From Rhizobiales bacterium Ga0077525 (GTDB lineage Bacteria; Pseudomonadota; Alphaproteobacteria; Rhizobiales; Xanthobacteraceae), in NCBI GenBank assembly GCA_001464835.1, contig LNDS01000039.1, positions 1 to 64,000 of the forward strand: a stretch of 64,000 nt of DNA, in the 5' to 3' direction. The notes below the pieces were generated by a model. That model was not told the origin of the DNA and ran no database searches. It was given only the letters and a program-made list of their open reading frames with translations. Shown piece after piece: positions 17,359-26,828 of the stretch. Numbering within the stretch: the stretch's first letter is position 1; every line of letters starts with the position of its first letter. The position numbers and the translations under genes are program-made.

Positions 17359-18027
17359 ATGCGGGCTAAGGCATTGATTGTGGCTCTGTTTGGCGTCGGG
17401 ATGCTGCTCGGCGGCTGCATGCAGTCGACCATGGAGCCGGCGTCGGAAGCGAGCATGACCGCCCGCGACAAGAAGCTTCTGGCCACCGCGCCTTATGAAA
17501 AGGCAACGATTGCAGAGCCTTATCGCCGCCACATCGTCGATTACCACCGCAAGGAGCTGCCCGGCACGATCGTCATCGATTCGGACGCGCGCTATCTCTA
17601 TTACGTGCAGGAAGGCGGCAAGGCGATCCGCTACGGCGTCACCGTCGGCGAAGAAGCCCTCGCCTTTGCCGGCGTCGCTAAGGTCGGCCGCAAGGCCGAA
17701 TGGCCGACCTGGACGCCGACCGCCGACATCAAGAAGCGCATGGATGTGCCGAACTTCGTCGGCCCCGGCCCGCAGAACCCGATGGGCGCTCGCGCGATCT
17801 ACCTATACGCCGGCAACAAGGATACGCTATACCGCATCCACGGCACCAACCAGCCGGAATATATCGGCCAGGCGATTTCGTCGGGCTGCATCCGCCTGAC
17901 AAATGAGGACGTCATCGACCTCTATAACCGGGTCAAGCCGGGCGCGGTGGTCGTCGTGCTGGCGCCGAACCAGGGCGACTCGCCGTTCAGCCCGCGCATG
18001 GCGGCGGCGAGGTCGCTGTTCAATTAG
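17359..18027 (+). CDS. L,D-transpeptidase (YkuD domain) lipoprotein
   Basis: The 222-residue protein has a lipoprotein signal peptide with lipobox LLGGC (Cys20). A YkuD catalytic domain follows, with His161 in the HGTN segment and the active-site motif SSGCIRL (Cys177, Arg179). Such enzymes make 3-3 peptidoglycan cross-links or attach lipoproteins to the wall, acting in the periplasm. An ATG at 17359 follows a GA-rich ribosome-binding region. A strong terminator at 18055-18081 follows the stop. A second, unrelated L,D-transpeptidase-type gene lies at 23011-24081. Confidence 0.93.
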   Translation: MRAKALIVALFGVGMLLGGCMQSTMEPASEASMTARDKKLLATAPYEKATIAEPYRRHIVDYHRKELPGTIVIDSDARYLYYVQEGGKAIRYGVTVGEEALAFAGVAKVGRKAEWPTWTPTADIKKRMDVPNFVGPGPQNPMGARAIYLYAGNKDTLYRIHGTNQPEYIGQAISSGCIRLTNEDVIDLYNRVKPGAVVVVLAPNQGDSPFSPRMAAARSLFN

Positions 18028-18994
18028 ACCTCAGATCAATTCCGGATAAAGAATGGCGCCTTATCGGGCGCCGTTTTTTTTTGCTTCTCCCCTCCCCACC
18101 CCCCAGCATCACCCGCACGATTTCCGGCGGCATGCCGAGCCGCATCGGCACGATGCTGGTGCCGAGGCCGCCGGAGACGATCATGTGGCGGCCCTGCTCG
18201 ACGATGTGGCCATAGGCAAAGCGCGCACCGTATTGCGACGGCGCCCAGAACGGCTCGACCAGCGGCAGGCGGATCTGGCCGCCATGGGTGTGACCGGCCA
18301 AGGTCAGCGCCACGCGCGCCGGCACCTCGGTGAAGATGTCCGGCTCATGCGCCAGAAGGATCACCGGATCGGCGGTGGTGATTTTGCCCAATGTGCCGGG
18401 CAGATCGTCGACGCCACGAAACTGACGGTGGCCGAGCCGATAGGCCAGTTGGTCGCCGAGACCAGCCAGCCAAAACCGCCGACCGGGTGCACCCAGTAGC
18501 ACGGCATCGTTTTCCATGATCGGGATACGCACATGCTCCAGCGCGGCGCGCGCGCCCTTGAGATCGTGCCACCAATCGTGATTGCCGAGGACCGCGTAGA
18601 CGCCGAGCGGCGCGCGCAACCGCGCCAATTCGCCGGCCCAGGCCGGATGCGCGACATGCTCGGTAATGAATTTGTGGGTGGCGAAGAAATCGCCGAGCAG
18701 CACGGTGAGATCGCAGCTAAGCGCATTGGCGGCATCGACGACCTGGCGAATGCGCGCCAGCCCCATATTGGGCCCGCCGGCATGCAGGTCGGCGACAACG
18801 GCGATGGTCAGGCGCTGGCCGGCCGGCCAGCCCGGCGGCGTGAGCCTATAATCGGTGATGGCAAGGCCGTTGGCGGCTTCCATCGCCGCATAGGCGGCGG
18901 TGCCGGGCAGCATGATGGAGGCTGCGCCGGTCACGCCGAGGCCGGCCTTGAGCAGGCCACGGCGCGTCAATCGCTCTGGTGAGCCGGCGGTCAT
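18020..18994 (-). CDS. Metallophosphoesterase, YkuE/YaeI-like
   Basis: The 324-residue protein begins with a possible Tat signal (TRRGLLKAG plus a hydrophobic segment to about residue 37). It has the calcineurin-like metal motifs: DLHAGG, GDFF, GNHDWW and GHTHGGQ. Related proteins are periplasmic or membrane-bound phosphoesterases, some acting on UDP-sugar lipids; the substrate here is unknown. The last eight bases overlap the stop region of the converging L,D-transpeptidase gene. Its final 20 or so codons also encode that gene's terminator hairpin, so the Lys/Arg-rich C-terminus is partly shaped by an RNA signal. Confidence 0.88.
   Translation of the reverse strand: MTAGSPERLTRRGLLKAGLGVTGAASIMLPGTAAYAAMEAANGLAITDYRLTPPGWPAGQRLTIAVVADLHAGGPNMGLARIRQVVDAANALSCDLTVLLGDFFATHKFITEHVAHPAWAGELARLRAPLGVYAVLGNHDWWHDLKGARAALEHVRIPIMENDAVLLGAPGRRFWLAGLGDQLAYRLGHRQFRGVDDLPGTLGKITTADPVILLAHEPDIFTEVPARVALTLAGHTHGGQIRLPLVEPFWAPSQYGARFAYGHIVEQGRHMIVSGGLGTSIVPMRLGMPPEIVRVMLGGGEGRSKKKRRPIRRHSLSGIDLRSN
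18055..18081 (+). terminator. Rho-independent terminator of the L,D-transpeptidase gene
   Basis: GGCGCC, a six-base loop and GGCGCC are followed by G and a run of nine T residues, 28 bases after the L,D-transpeptidase stop. It lies inside the 3' coding end of the converging metallophosphoesterase gene. Confidence 0.85.
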
Positions 18995-19003
18995 CAGCGA
19001 CGA

Positions 19004-20122
19004 TTAGCGCAAAAGGTTGAACGGAAGGTGGAAGAGATCGCGCGGTTTTCGCCGGACATGGCGGGTCTGCGGCCGTGGCTTCGGCAGCGGGACGACGCCG
19101 TGGATCGCGCTAACCATGGTCATGACCACCTTCTCGTCGTCGTCATCGTCCGGCTCAGGCGCGGCGGCAGCCTTCGGCAGTTCGGGCGCGACGGTGGCAA
19201 CCTCGGCCGGCTTTTCCTTTTCCAGAGCCTTCTCGGGCGGCTTCGGCGGCGGTGGCGGCTCGCGCACATCCCATTGGCACAGCCGATAGTCGTTGCGGCG
19301 CTCGGCGAAATCGATGTGGATGTGTTCTTCGTGGTAGCCGTCCGAACCGGGGCCGAGCACGGTCATGAAGCGTGTGCAGGCGGCCTTGCGCGCGCCTTCG
19401 CGCAGCGGCCTGTCGGCCTTCATGTCGGTGAGATGGATGTAGCGGCCATCCTGCAAGGTGAAGCCGCGCAGATCGATGGCATTGGCCTTGCCGTGTTCGG
19501 ACACCTTGCCGAACAGCTTGCGGTTGCGGCCGCGGCAACTGAAGTCGTCATAGGTCTCGAGGCTTTTCAATTGACCGCCGACAGCGGCCAAAAGCGGCGT
19601 GGTGTCGTCACGCACCCACAGCGCCAGTTGTTCGGCCATCGGGCATTGCAGATAGGGCGCCGGCTTGATGTCGACCCTCTTGCCGGCGACCATCACCGCA
19701 TCGACACGCACGATGTCGGTACCGCCGCAGGAGCCCGGCCCGATCAGCCGCGGCATCGGCGCGATCACCGCGAACTTCTCCAGCCGCAGGCGGCAGGCCG
19801 ATGGCGCGCTGGTGACCTCAGATGTCTTGAAGTCCTCGCCGGCGGCCTTTCGGAACGTCTTCGGCTCACTCCAGAGCGTGGCGATCCATGACGGCACCAG
19901 CCCCATTTTCGGACGCGGCCGCGGCAGCGGAACGGCAGGAGCGGCAGGGCCGGGCACCGCCGCGTTAACGGCAGGCGTGTTATCGGCAGGCTTCGGCGCC
20001 TGGGCAAAGGCGGCACCGCAGCCGAACAAGGCCAGCATGAGCATCGCCAGCACGAGGATCCCCATGAGTGTTCGCATGCGGCGGGTGTCGGGCAGGATTG
20101 CGGCATTTGTGCGGGACAGCAT
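19004..20122 (-). CDS. Extensin-like family protein
   Basis: The 372-residue protein has an N-terminal hydrophobic signal or anchor (about 20-40), a Pro-rich linker (PLPRPRP), a globular domain (about 95-285) and a long Pro/Glu/Lys-rich tail. The globular part carries the extensin-like C-terminal signature: cysteines, KANAIDLRGF and GSDGYHEEHIHID. These match the His/Asp metal pattern of M15-like D-Ala-D-Ala peptidases, so a role in the cell wall is plausible. ATG 20122 has AAGGTAA upstream; a GTG 15 bases further out is the alternative. It lies nine bases before the metallophosphoesterase gene on the same strand, so the two are probably co-transcribed. Confidence 0.87.
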   Translation of the reverse strand: MLSRTNAAILPDTRRMRTLMGILVLAMLMLALFGCGAAFAQAPKPADNTPAVNAAVPGPAAPAVPLPRPRPKMGLVPSWIATLWSEPKTFRKAAGEDFKTSEVTSAPSACRLRLEKFAVIAPMPRLIGPGSCGGTDIVRVDAVMVAGKRVDIKPAPYLQCPMAEQLALWVRDDTTPLLAAVGGQLKSLETYDDFSCRGRNRKLFGKVSEHGKANAIDLRGFTLQDGRYIHLTDMKADRPLREGARKAACTRFMTVLGPGSDGYHEEHIHIDFAERRNDYRLCQWDVREPPPPPKPPEKALEKEKPAEVATVAPELPKAAAAPEPDDDDDEKVVMTMVSAIHGVVPLPKPRPQTRHVRRKPRDLFHLPFNLLR

Positions 20123-20217
20123 GGCTTTACCTTGCACAGATTCGCCCCGCCGCTAACCTGTCAAAAAATGCCGGCGCGCGGCAAACCCACGCGCCCACGA
20201 CAATGAGAGGGAATGCC

Positions 20218-21858
<1,641 letters not shown>

Positions 21859-21894
21859 GATTAGCGTGTCATAATTGACATTGAGAATGCCTGG

Positions 21895-22695
21895 ATGTGG
21901 GACGCGGGCACACTAATTGTACTTATTGCAACGCAAAGCGGGCTCGTTGCCGCATCCGATAGTCGGCTCTCCCTTGACGGAGCAATGTGCGACGGCGTCG
22001 ACAAATTTTTGACCCTGGAAAAGCCCAGCCGGCTAATTATGGCTGTGACAGGTCGACGCGGCGTCTGGCCTATGAGCATTTTTGCGGCACCCGATAAATG
22101 CAATTTTATCAGGACGCACCGCCGCGACTTCGATTTAGGCGAAGCGGCGAAAGCGTATGTCGAAGCCAAAGCCTTACCATTGGAAAAAATTAATTTAACA
22201 GCTTTGGCACAGCATTGCGCTGATAGCTGGGCTGCATTCTTCATGACCCAACCGTATCGATTGGATGGCAGCTCGACTTTCTCACGATTGTTGCTTGCAT
22301 CATATGATCCAACCACGCACGCAACACGCGTGCGCATTATCGATATTCCTTTCGTTCTTAAGCCAGGCGAAAAAATCAATGCAAGTATTACGTTTGATAT
22401 TACTCTGCTTCCAGATGATCTGGCTGCCCCTTATGTCCTAGGTGAGACGGAATACTATTTTGAGAAAGTGCATCCAGAATTCTCTAAATGGGCAAAAAGT
22501 GAAAACACAAAAACTCAACTGGCGACGCCGCGTAAAATAAAAGAAACCCTTGTCGAAGATGCAATAGAAATCGCAATAGAAATGATTGAAGCAACTTCGC
22601 GAATGACCGAGATTTCTCCCGCGAACAGCGGAATTGGCGGACCGATCGACGTGCGCGTTATTGGAAAAGAGCAAACTCCGAGAAAAATCAGATAG
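21895..22695 (+). CDS. Proteasome-beta-like Ntn hydrolase, orphan
   Basis: The 266-residue product has no obvious close family, but its N-terminus fits the proteasome-beta/HslV fold. After a five-residue leader (MWDAG) comes Thr6. Numbered as Thr1, the chain has Asp17 and Arg19 (AASDSRLS), a lysine at 32 (DKF) near the usual Lys33, and MAVTG where family members carry the Gly47 loop. The C-terminal GGPIDVRVI also resembles self-compartmentalising Ntn hydrolases. Autocleavage at Gly-Thr would free the nucleophile. No HslU, Mpa or Anbu-type partner genes are nearby. The gene is visibly richer in A and T than its neighbours and ends at a repeat block, which suggests transfer. It is not a standard HslV or Anbu. 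Confidence 0.62.
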   Translation: MWDAGTLIVLIATQSGLVAASDSRLSLDGAMCDGVDKFLTLEKPSRLIMAVTGRRGVWPMSIFAAPDKCNFIRTHRRDFDLGEAAKAYVEAKALPLEKINLTALAQHCADSWAAFFMTQPYRLDGSSTFSRLLLASYDPTTHATRVRIIDIPFVLKPGEKINASITFDITLLPDDLAAPYVLGETEYYFEKVHPEFSKWAKSENTKTQLATPRKIKETLVEDAIEIAIEMIEATSRMTEISPANSGIGGPIDVRVIGKEQTPRKIR

Positions 22696-22747
22696 GCTGA
22701 CACTTGATCAACGGCAATTAACAAGAAATTTCGATCCACTCCATCAT

Positions 22748-22858
22748 ACTGAGGTGCGAGCCGCGTTAAGCGGCGATCCTCGAAGGATGAGCGGCCCGTG
22801 AGTCGCGGGCCGTCGCCCTTCGAGGCTCACGTGCTGCGCACGTTCGCACCTCAGGGTT
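22748..22858. repeat. Inverted pair of family A palindromic repeats
   Basis: Two copies of the element at 8620-8664 stand in opposite orientation: 22748-22790 (CTGAGGTGCGAG...CTCGAAGGATGA) and about 22814-22858 (GCCCTTCGAGG...CGCACCTCAGG). Between them, CGGCCCG/CGGGCCG forms a small hairpin. With the next element it fills the gene-free stretch 22696-23010. Confidence 0.7.
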
Positions 22859-22895
22859 ACGGATTGAGGGTGGCGCGCGCGGATACAAAAGTGAC

Positions 22896-23003
22896 GTCAT
22901 TCCGGGGCGCGAGCGCTTGCGAGCGAACCCGGAATCCAGATGTGTGCTCAGGAATCGGTTTCTGGATTCCGGGTTCGCGACTTCGGCGCGCCCCGGAATG
23001 ACG
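22896..23003. repeat. Large palindromic repeat, family B (CATTCCGGGG)
   Basis: Outer arms CGTCATTCCGG and CCGGAATGACG enclose inner inverted segments GGTTTC... and TGGATTCCGGGTTCGC/GCGAACCCGGAATCCA, forming a long cruciform-like structure. No open reading frame is supported. The whole stretch 22696-23010 holds only this and the family A pair. Confidence 0.7.
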
Positions 23004-23010
23004 AAAGACG

Positions 23011-24081
23011 TTACGTCCCGTCCGCCTGGTTGCTCGCGGCCATCGCGGGCGAAGGCTCGTCGGCATTGCGGACGACGATGATGCGGTCGAACTTGCCGTC
23101 CTCGAACGCCTTGAGGAATTTGTCGTAGTCAAGCACCGAGATGCAGCCGTTCGACTGGCCGTTGCTGCCGAGCAGGAACGAATGCGCCAGGAAGCCGTCG
23201 CGGCCATACATGTTGCCGTCGCCGACCGGCTTCATGCGCAGCGCGCGCACGCCGTGAAACGGCTTCTCGCGGAACGAGACGGTGTAGACATTGGGCGGCG
23301 TGACGCCGACATCCTTGCGGTGCACCGACTGCGTGTCGTCCATGTACTGGCCGAAGCCGGAATGCGCTTCGAGCTTCTCGCCGTCCGGCATGAAGACCGC
23401 GCGCTTGGTGATGTCGTACAGCACCGTCTTCGGGTTGGCGGCGATGATGGCCTTGGCGGCGCGGTCCGGATCGGCGAACAGCTTGTCGAAGATGCCGAGG
23501 TCGCCGGGCTTCTGCTGCGGCGGCAGCATGGCGAGCTGCGGACCGGCCGGCGCCGGCGTAACGCGGTTGATTGCTTTCGGCGCGGCATCGGGCGCACTGT
23601 CTGGAGCGGCAGCGACTTCGCGCGCGACATCGTCGCGCATCGTGTCACCGCGCATCGTGTCATCCGGCCGCGGCAACGGCAGCCGGGCGACGACATCGAA
23701 GCGCATCTGCCCGGCATGCGGGAAGCGCGTCGCCAGCAAGGTGGACAGACCGCCTTGCGGCATCCAGGCTTTGTCCTGCGCGCCGCGCTGGCCGAGCCCG
23801 GCCAGTTGCGCCTCGCCCTCGCGCCAGCTCCGGGCGACCTCGAAATCCTCGGCCGGCAGAGGCAGCGACCGCGACAACCGCGCCTCGGGAGAAAACAGGG
23901 AATGGCCATGCGGCGGCGGCAGGAAGATCGCCGCAGCGGCAACCGCGCTGATGCCGGCAACGCCGAGCCCGGCCCAGGCGGCGGCAAAGGAAAGGCGGGC
24001 AAAAGAGAACGGCCGCACGGAAGCCGCCCGTCCTGGGCGCTCCCTATCCGCTGCCAGACTCACATCGCGTCTCCGCACCAT
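23011..24081 (-). CDS. DUF2778 (Tlde1-like) L,D-transpeptidase-type protein
   Basis: The 356-residue protein has a membrane segment near residues 40-60, a long Pro/Ala-rich middle, and a C-terminal DUF2778 domain. That domain has the pattern HSGFGQYMDD, HGVRALRM and the active-site segment SNGCISV. Its Cys/His layout resembles L,D-transpeptidases; Tlde1 toxins of type VI systems carry this domain, but chromosomal anchored forms like this are probably wall enzymes. No immunity gene is adjacent. I chose ATG 24081; an in-frame ATG at 24141 would add 20 residues. Neither has a strong ribosome-binding site. Confidence 0.82.
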   Translation of the reverse strand: MVRRRDVSLAADRERPGRAASVRPFSFARLSFAAAWAGLGVAGISAVAAAAIFLPPPHGHSLFSPEARLSRSLPLPAEDFEVARSWREGEAQLAGLGQRGAQDKAWMPQGGLSTLLATRFPHAGQMRFDVVARLPLPRPDDTMRGDTMRDDVAREVAAAPDSAPDAAPKAINRVTPAPAGPQLAMLPPQQKPGDLGIFDKLFADPDRAAKAIIAANPKTVLYDITKRAVFMPDGEKLEAHSGFGQYMDDTQSVHRKDVGVTPPNVYTVSFREKPFHGVRALRMKPVGDGNMYGRDGFLAHSFLLGSNGQSNGCISVLDYDKFLKAFEDGKFDRIIVVRNADEPSPAMAASNQADGT

Positions 24082-24446
24082 GCCGCCATTATAACCCACG
24101 GAGGGCCCGTTGGAAATTCTCAAATCCGGCGGTATTGGCATGGTAAACCACGCCGAAATTGTGGTCGGGCGGCGTCCTCCACCACAGCGGCGGGAACTTC
24201 GGCGGCGCGGAACGATGCGCCTGCCCCGGCGTTTGCCTCCCGTTCGCGCCGGGTGACAACCGGCCGCAATGGGGACTGTCGGACGCAGCTTATTTTGCCG
24301 GTTTCTGGCTGCGACATCAGCGCATCGGTACGCGCCGCCGTCTAACCCATTCCCGGCGCGGGCAACCTTACCCCGAACAGCGAGCGGCGGAATGACAGCG
24401 AGGCGCGGGCATGCTTTAAGGCAGCCGCCTCTTCAAGGAGATCCGA
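24082..24446. other. Intergenic region upstream of the FKBP gene
   Basis: These 365 bases lie between the divergent DUF2778 and FKBP genes. The stretch holds the EcfG-type promoter at 24209-24233 and, near 24089-24094, a TATAAT-like box on the minus strand close to the DUF2778 start. AAGGAG just before 24447 serves FKBP. The reading frames crossing this region look like GC-driven shadows; no other gene is supported. Confidence 0.5.
24209..24233 (+). promoter_or_regulatory. EcfG-type general stress promoter upstream of FKBP
   Basis: GGAAC, 16 bases and CGTT match the alphaproteobacterial EcfG consensus GGAAC-N16/17-CGTT exactly. A transcript would start near 24240 and carry a leader of about 205 bases before the FKBP start at 24447, which is long. 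It points toward no other supported gene. Confidence 0.5.
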
Positions 24447-24890
24447 ATGCCCTCCACTCGCCGCGTCTTCATCGCCGCGCTCGGCACGCTCGCCGCCGGT
24501 TCGCTCACCCCCGCTATCGCACAAACAACGGCAAAGAAAACCATGACCACAGCTTCGGGACTGCAAATCATCGACACCGTCGAAGGCACCGGCGCCACGC
24601 CGAAGACCGGCCAGACCTGCGTCATGCACTACACCGGCTGGCTCTACACCAACGGCATGAAGGGCAAGAAATTCGACTCGTCGGTCGACCGCAACGAGCC
24701 GTTCGAATTTCCGATCGGCCGCGGCCGCGTCATCAAGGGCTGGGACGAAGGCGTCGCCAGCATGAAGGTCGGCGGCAAGCGCACCTTGATCATTCCGCCG
24801 GCGCTCGGCTATGGCGCGTCCGGCGCCGGTGGCGTCATCCCGCCGAACGCGGTGCTGATGTTCGATGTCGAACTGCTCGGCGTGAAGTAG
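24447..24890 (+). CDS. FKBP-type peptidyl-prolyl cis-trans isomerase, exported
   Basis: The 147-residue protein has a signal peptide ([14 protein letters not shown], cleaved near AIAQ at 23-26) and one complete FKBP domain: [47 protein letters not shown] and the closing [11 protein letters not shown]. It should catalyse proline isomerisation during folding of periplasmic proteins. AAGGAG lies seven to eight bases before the ATG. An EcfG-type promoter about 215 bases upstream suggests stress induction. A small stress-type gene with its own EcfG promoter follows. Confidence 0.94.
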   Translation: MPSTRRVFIAALGTLAAGSLTPAIAQTTAKKTMTTASGLQIIDTVEGTGATPKTGQTCVMHYTGWLYTNGMKGKKFDSSVDRNEPFEFPIGRGRVIKGWDEGVASMKVGGKRTLIIPPALGYGASGAGGVIPPNAVLMFDVELLGVK

Positions 24891-24912
24891 AACTTTCGGA
24901 ACTCACGTTTCA

Positions 24913-24937
24913 GGAACCCATGCCGCGCTGTATCGTT
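24913..24937 (+). promoter_or_regulatory. EcfG-type promoter of the 46-residue membrane protein gene
   Basis: GGAAC (24913-24917), 16 bases and CGTT (24934-24937) match the EcfG consensus exactly. Transcription would begin near 24943, giving a leader of about 15 bases containing AAGGAGG before ATG 24958. Spacing and position fit a working promoter well. Confidence 0.68.
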
Positions 24938-24957
24938 GACAGCGAAGGAGGTGCGGC

Positions 24958-25098
24958 ATGGGAATTCAGGAATTGATGTATGGCGTCGGCGCGGCGGTTT
25001 TGCTGGCGGCGCTGATTTACGGCAGCATCGTCGCCGGGCGCCGGCGGCGCAGTGCGGCGGCCGACGCGGCAACGCGCCGCAATTTCGACAAAGCGTAG
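24958..25098 (+). CDS. 46-residue membrane protein, likely general-stress gene
   Basis: The product starts MGIQELMYGVGAAVLLAALI, has one membrane helix (about 8-26) and a basic tail (GRRRRSAAADAATRRNFDKA). AAGGAGG lies at ideal distance from the ATG, and an exact EcfG promoter sits just upstream, so it is very probably expressed although short. The basic tail should stay in the cytoplasm. No named family is recognised. Confidence 0.72.
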   Translation: MGIQELMYGVGAAVLLAALIYGSIVAGRRRRSAAADAATRRNFDKA

Positions 25099-25114
25099 AC
25101 GCGCAACGCCCCCG

Positions 25115-25609
25115 CTAAGCCGGGGTCAGCAGCATATTGAAAGCGCCGATAAGCTTGCCGTGGCCGTCGCGGATCGGCGTCGGATATGGCGTGAACGGCA
25201 CGCGGACGCCGTTCGGCCGCTCAGCCACCGCCGACACGCCACGAATGACGCGGCCTTCGCGGATCGCTACCGCCATCGGGCATTGATCGTGCGGAATGAC
25301 GTCGCCCGCGGTGGAAAATATTTTCCACGACACGCACCATTTGTCGCGGCCGAGCATCGGCAACCGGCCGGCGAATTCCACCGACGCCGGATTGAAATAG
25401 ACGATGCGGCCGTCGGCATCGGTCGAGTAGATGGCGAAGGGCAGTTCATCGAGGACGCGGCGCATGGCGCCGAGCGTGATGTCGCCGCCGTGCTGCGCAG
25501 CAGTCTGGGCCGGCAGGGCAAAGGGCCGCGCATCGCCGGTATCGTCCAGTTCTACGAGGTCGAACCGCGCGGCATCTTCATCGGACCTTCGGATTTCTCC
25601 AGATGACAT
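25115..25609 (-). CDS. PAS domain protein
   Basis: The 164-residue protein is mostly one PAS fold (about 45-160): LDELPFAIYSTDADGRIVYFN at its start, and the closing YPTPIRDGHGKLIGAFNML. There is no kinase, cyclase or HTH domain, so it must act through a partner or as a small-ligand sensor. GGGAG lies close before ATG 25609; an in-frame ATG at 25651 has no such site. It converges on the 46-residue protein gene with a 16-base gap. Confidence 0.84.
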   Translation of the reverse strand: MSSGEIRRSDEDAARFDLVELDDTGDARPFALPAQTAAQHGGDITLGAMRRVLDELPFAIYSTDADGRIVYFNPASVEFAGRLPMLGRDKWCVSWKIFSTAGDVIPHDQCPMAVAIREGRVIRGVSAVAERPNGVRVPFTPYPTPIRDGHGKLIGAFNMLLTPA

Positions 25610-25829
25610 CGCCGCTCCCGTTCCGTCAGATTCAAACAATCCGGCAGCCATCTGACAGCACAGGTTTTAACAAGAAGAAAATTTTGCCGATGAAGAAAAC
25701 TGTACAAATTGCACCGATCTTGTCGCGGCGGTGGCGCCCGAACCGCCGGGAAAAACAGCATCATTGCGCCACACCGCCCGAGCCATTATTCCTGCGCGGG
25801 GGCCCCCTGCCCCCGGGACACGAGACAAA

Positions 25830-26672
25830 ATGGCGCGCCGCCCCCTCAACGATGAGCCGGTCTCAAAGCTGGCCGCCTGGTCGTCGCGGCTGGCGGTGTT
25901 CGCGCTCGCCGTGGCCGCCCTGTCGGTGGTCATCCTGCGCTCCGGCCTCTTGGAAATCGGCCCGTCGCTGGCCACTTTCGCCGCGGCGCTGGTCTGCGCC
26001 GCGCTGGCCATCGTTCTCGCGCTGCTGTCGTTTATCGCGATCTGGCGGCACGGCCTGACCGGGCTTGGCCGCTCGCTCACCGGTCTCGTGCTCGGCGCGG
26101 CGCTGCTCGCCTACCCGGCCTATCTGGCGCAGCGCGCCTATCGCTATCCGCAAATTTACGACGTCAGCACCGACGCCGCCAACCCGCCGCGCTTTGTTGC
26201 GCTGGCCGCGCAGCGGCCGAGGGACCGCATCGCCTATCCGGCGGCGGCGGCGGCGCTGCAACGCACCGCCTATCCCGACATCATGCCGCTGCAACTGACG
26301 CTGCCGCTGCGTTCGTCCTACGACGTGGTGACCGGCGTGCTCAACAAGCGCAAGCAGGCTTTCGTCGAAAGCATGCAGCCGACTGTCAACCGCCGCGAAG
26401 CGGTGATCGAATACACCGCGCGCACGCCGCTGATGGGTTTCCGCGACGACGTCGTCATCCGCATAACGGCTGTCGGCAACAACGCCTCGCGCGTCGATCT
26501 GCGCTCGGCCTCGCGCTATGGCGGGCACGATCTCGGCGCCAATGCGGCGCGGCTGCGCACCTTGCTGGAAGAGATCGATGAGGCTTCCGGCAATGCGCCG
26601 GAGCCGAAGCCGGAGCCCGTGCCGGAGAAGAAACCGCCGCCGAAACGCCCGGCACAGAAGCCGAAGACGTGA
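25830..26672 (+). CDS. DUF1499 membrane protein
   Basis: The 280-residue protein has three predicted membrane helices in the first 100 residues (starting at AVFALAVAALSVVIL). A DUF1499 domain follows, with YTARTPLMGFRDDVVIRI and the SASRYGGHDLGANAARLR segment, then a Pro/Lys-rich tail (PEPKPEP...). DUF1499 proteins are widespread in alphaproteobacteria and their role is unknown. I chose ATG 25830, because the in-frame extension to 25731 has no membrane or domain content. A repeat block follows the stop. Confidence 0.85.
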   Translation: MARRPLNDEPVSKLAAWSSRLAVFALAVAALSVVILRSGLLEIGPSLATFAAALVCAALAIVLALLSFIAIWRHGLTGLGRSLTGLVLGAALLAYPAYLAQRAYRYPQIYDVSTDAANPPRFVALAAQRPRDRIAYPAAAAALQRTAYPDIMPLQLTLPLRSSYDVVTGVLNKRKQAFVESMQPTVNRREAVIEYTARTPLMGFRDDVVIRITAVGNNASRVDLRSASRYGGHDLGANAARLRTLLEEIDEASGNAPEPKPEPVPEKKPPPKRPAQKPKT

Positions 26673-26691
26673 GTCGGGATTACTCTCTTCA

Positions 26692-26800
26692 CCTCTCCCA
26701 TGGGGAGAGGCCGGCGCACGAAGTGCGCCGGGTGAGGGGTTGCAAACTATCGAGAGTCACTTGCCCCCTCACTCCAACCCTCTCCCCCAAGGGGAGAGGG
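26692..26800. repeat. Two CTCTCCCC-family hairpins with a GC-rich centre
   Basis: CCTCTCCC/GGGGAGAGG at 26692-26710 and CCCTCTCCCCC/GGGGAGAGGG at 26778-26800 flank a small GGCGCAC/GTGCGCC hairpin. The block fills the gap between the converging DUF1499 and MBL genes. It is the fullest copy of this repeat type in the window. Confidence 0.65.
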
Positions 26801-26828
26801 AGCGCGCCTTGCCGCTGGCAATGCCTCA

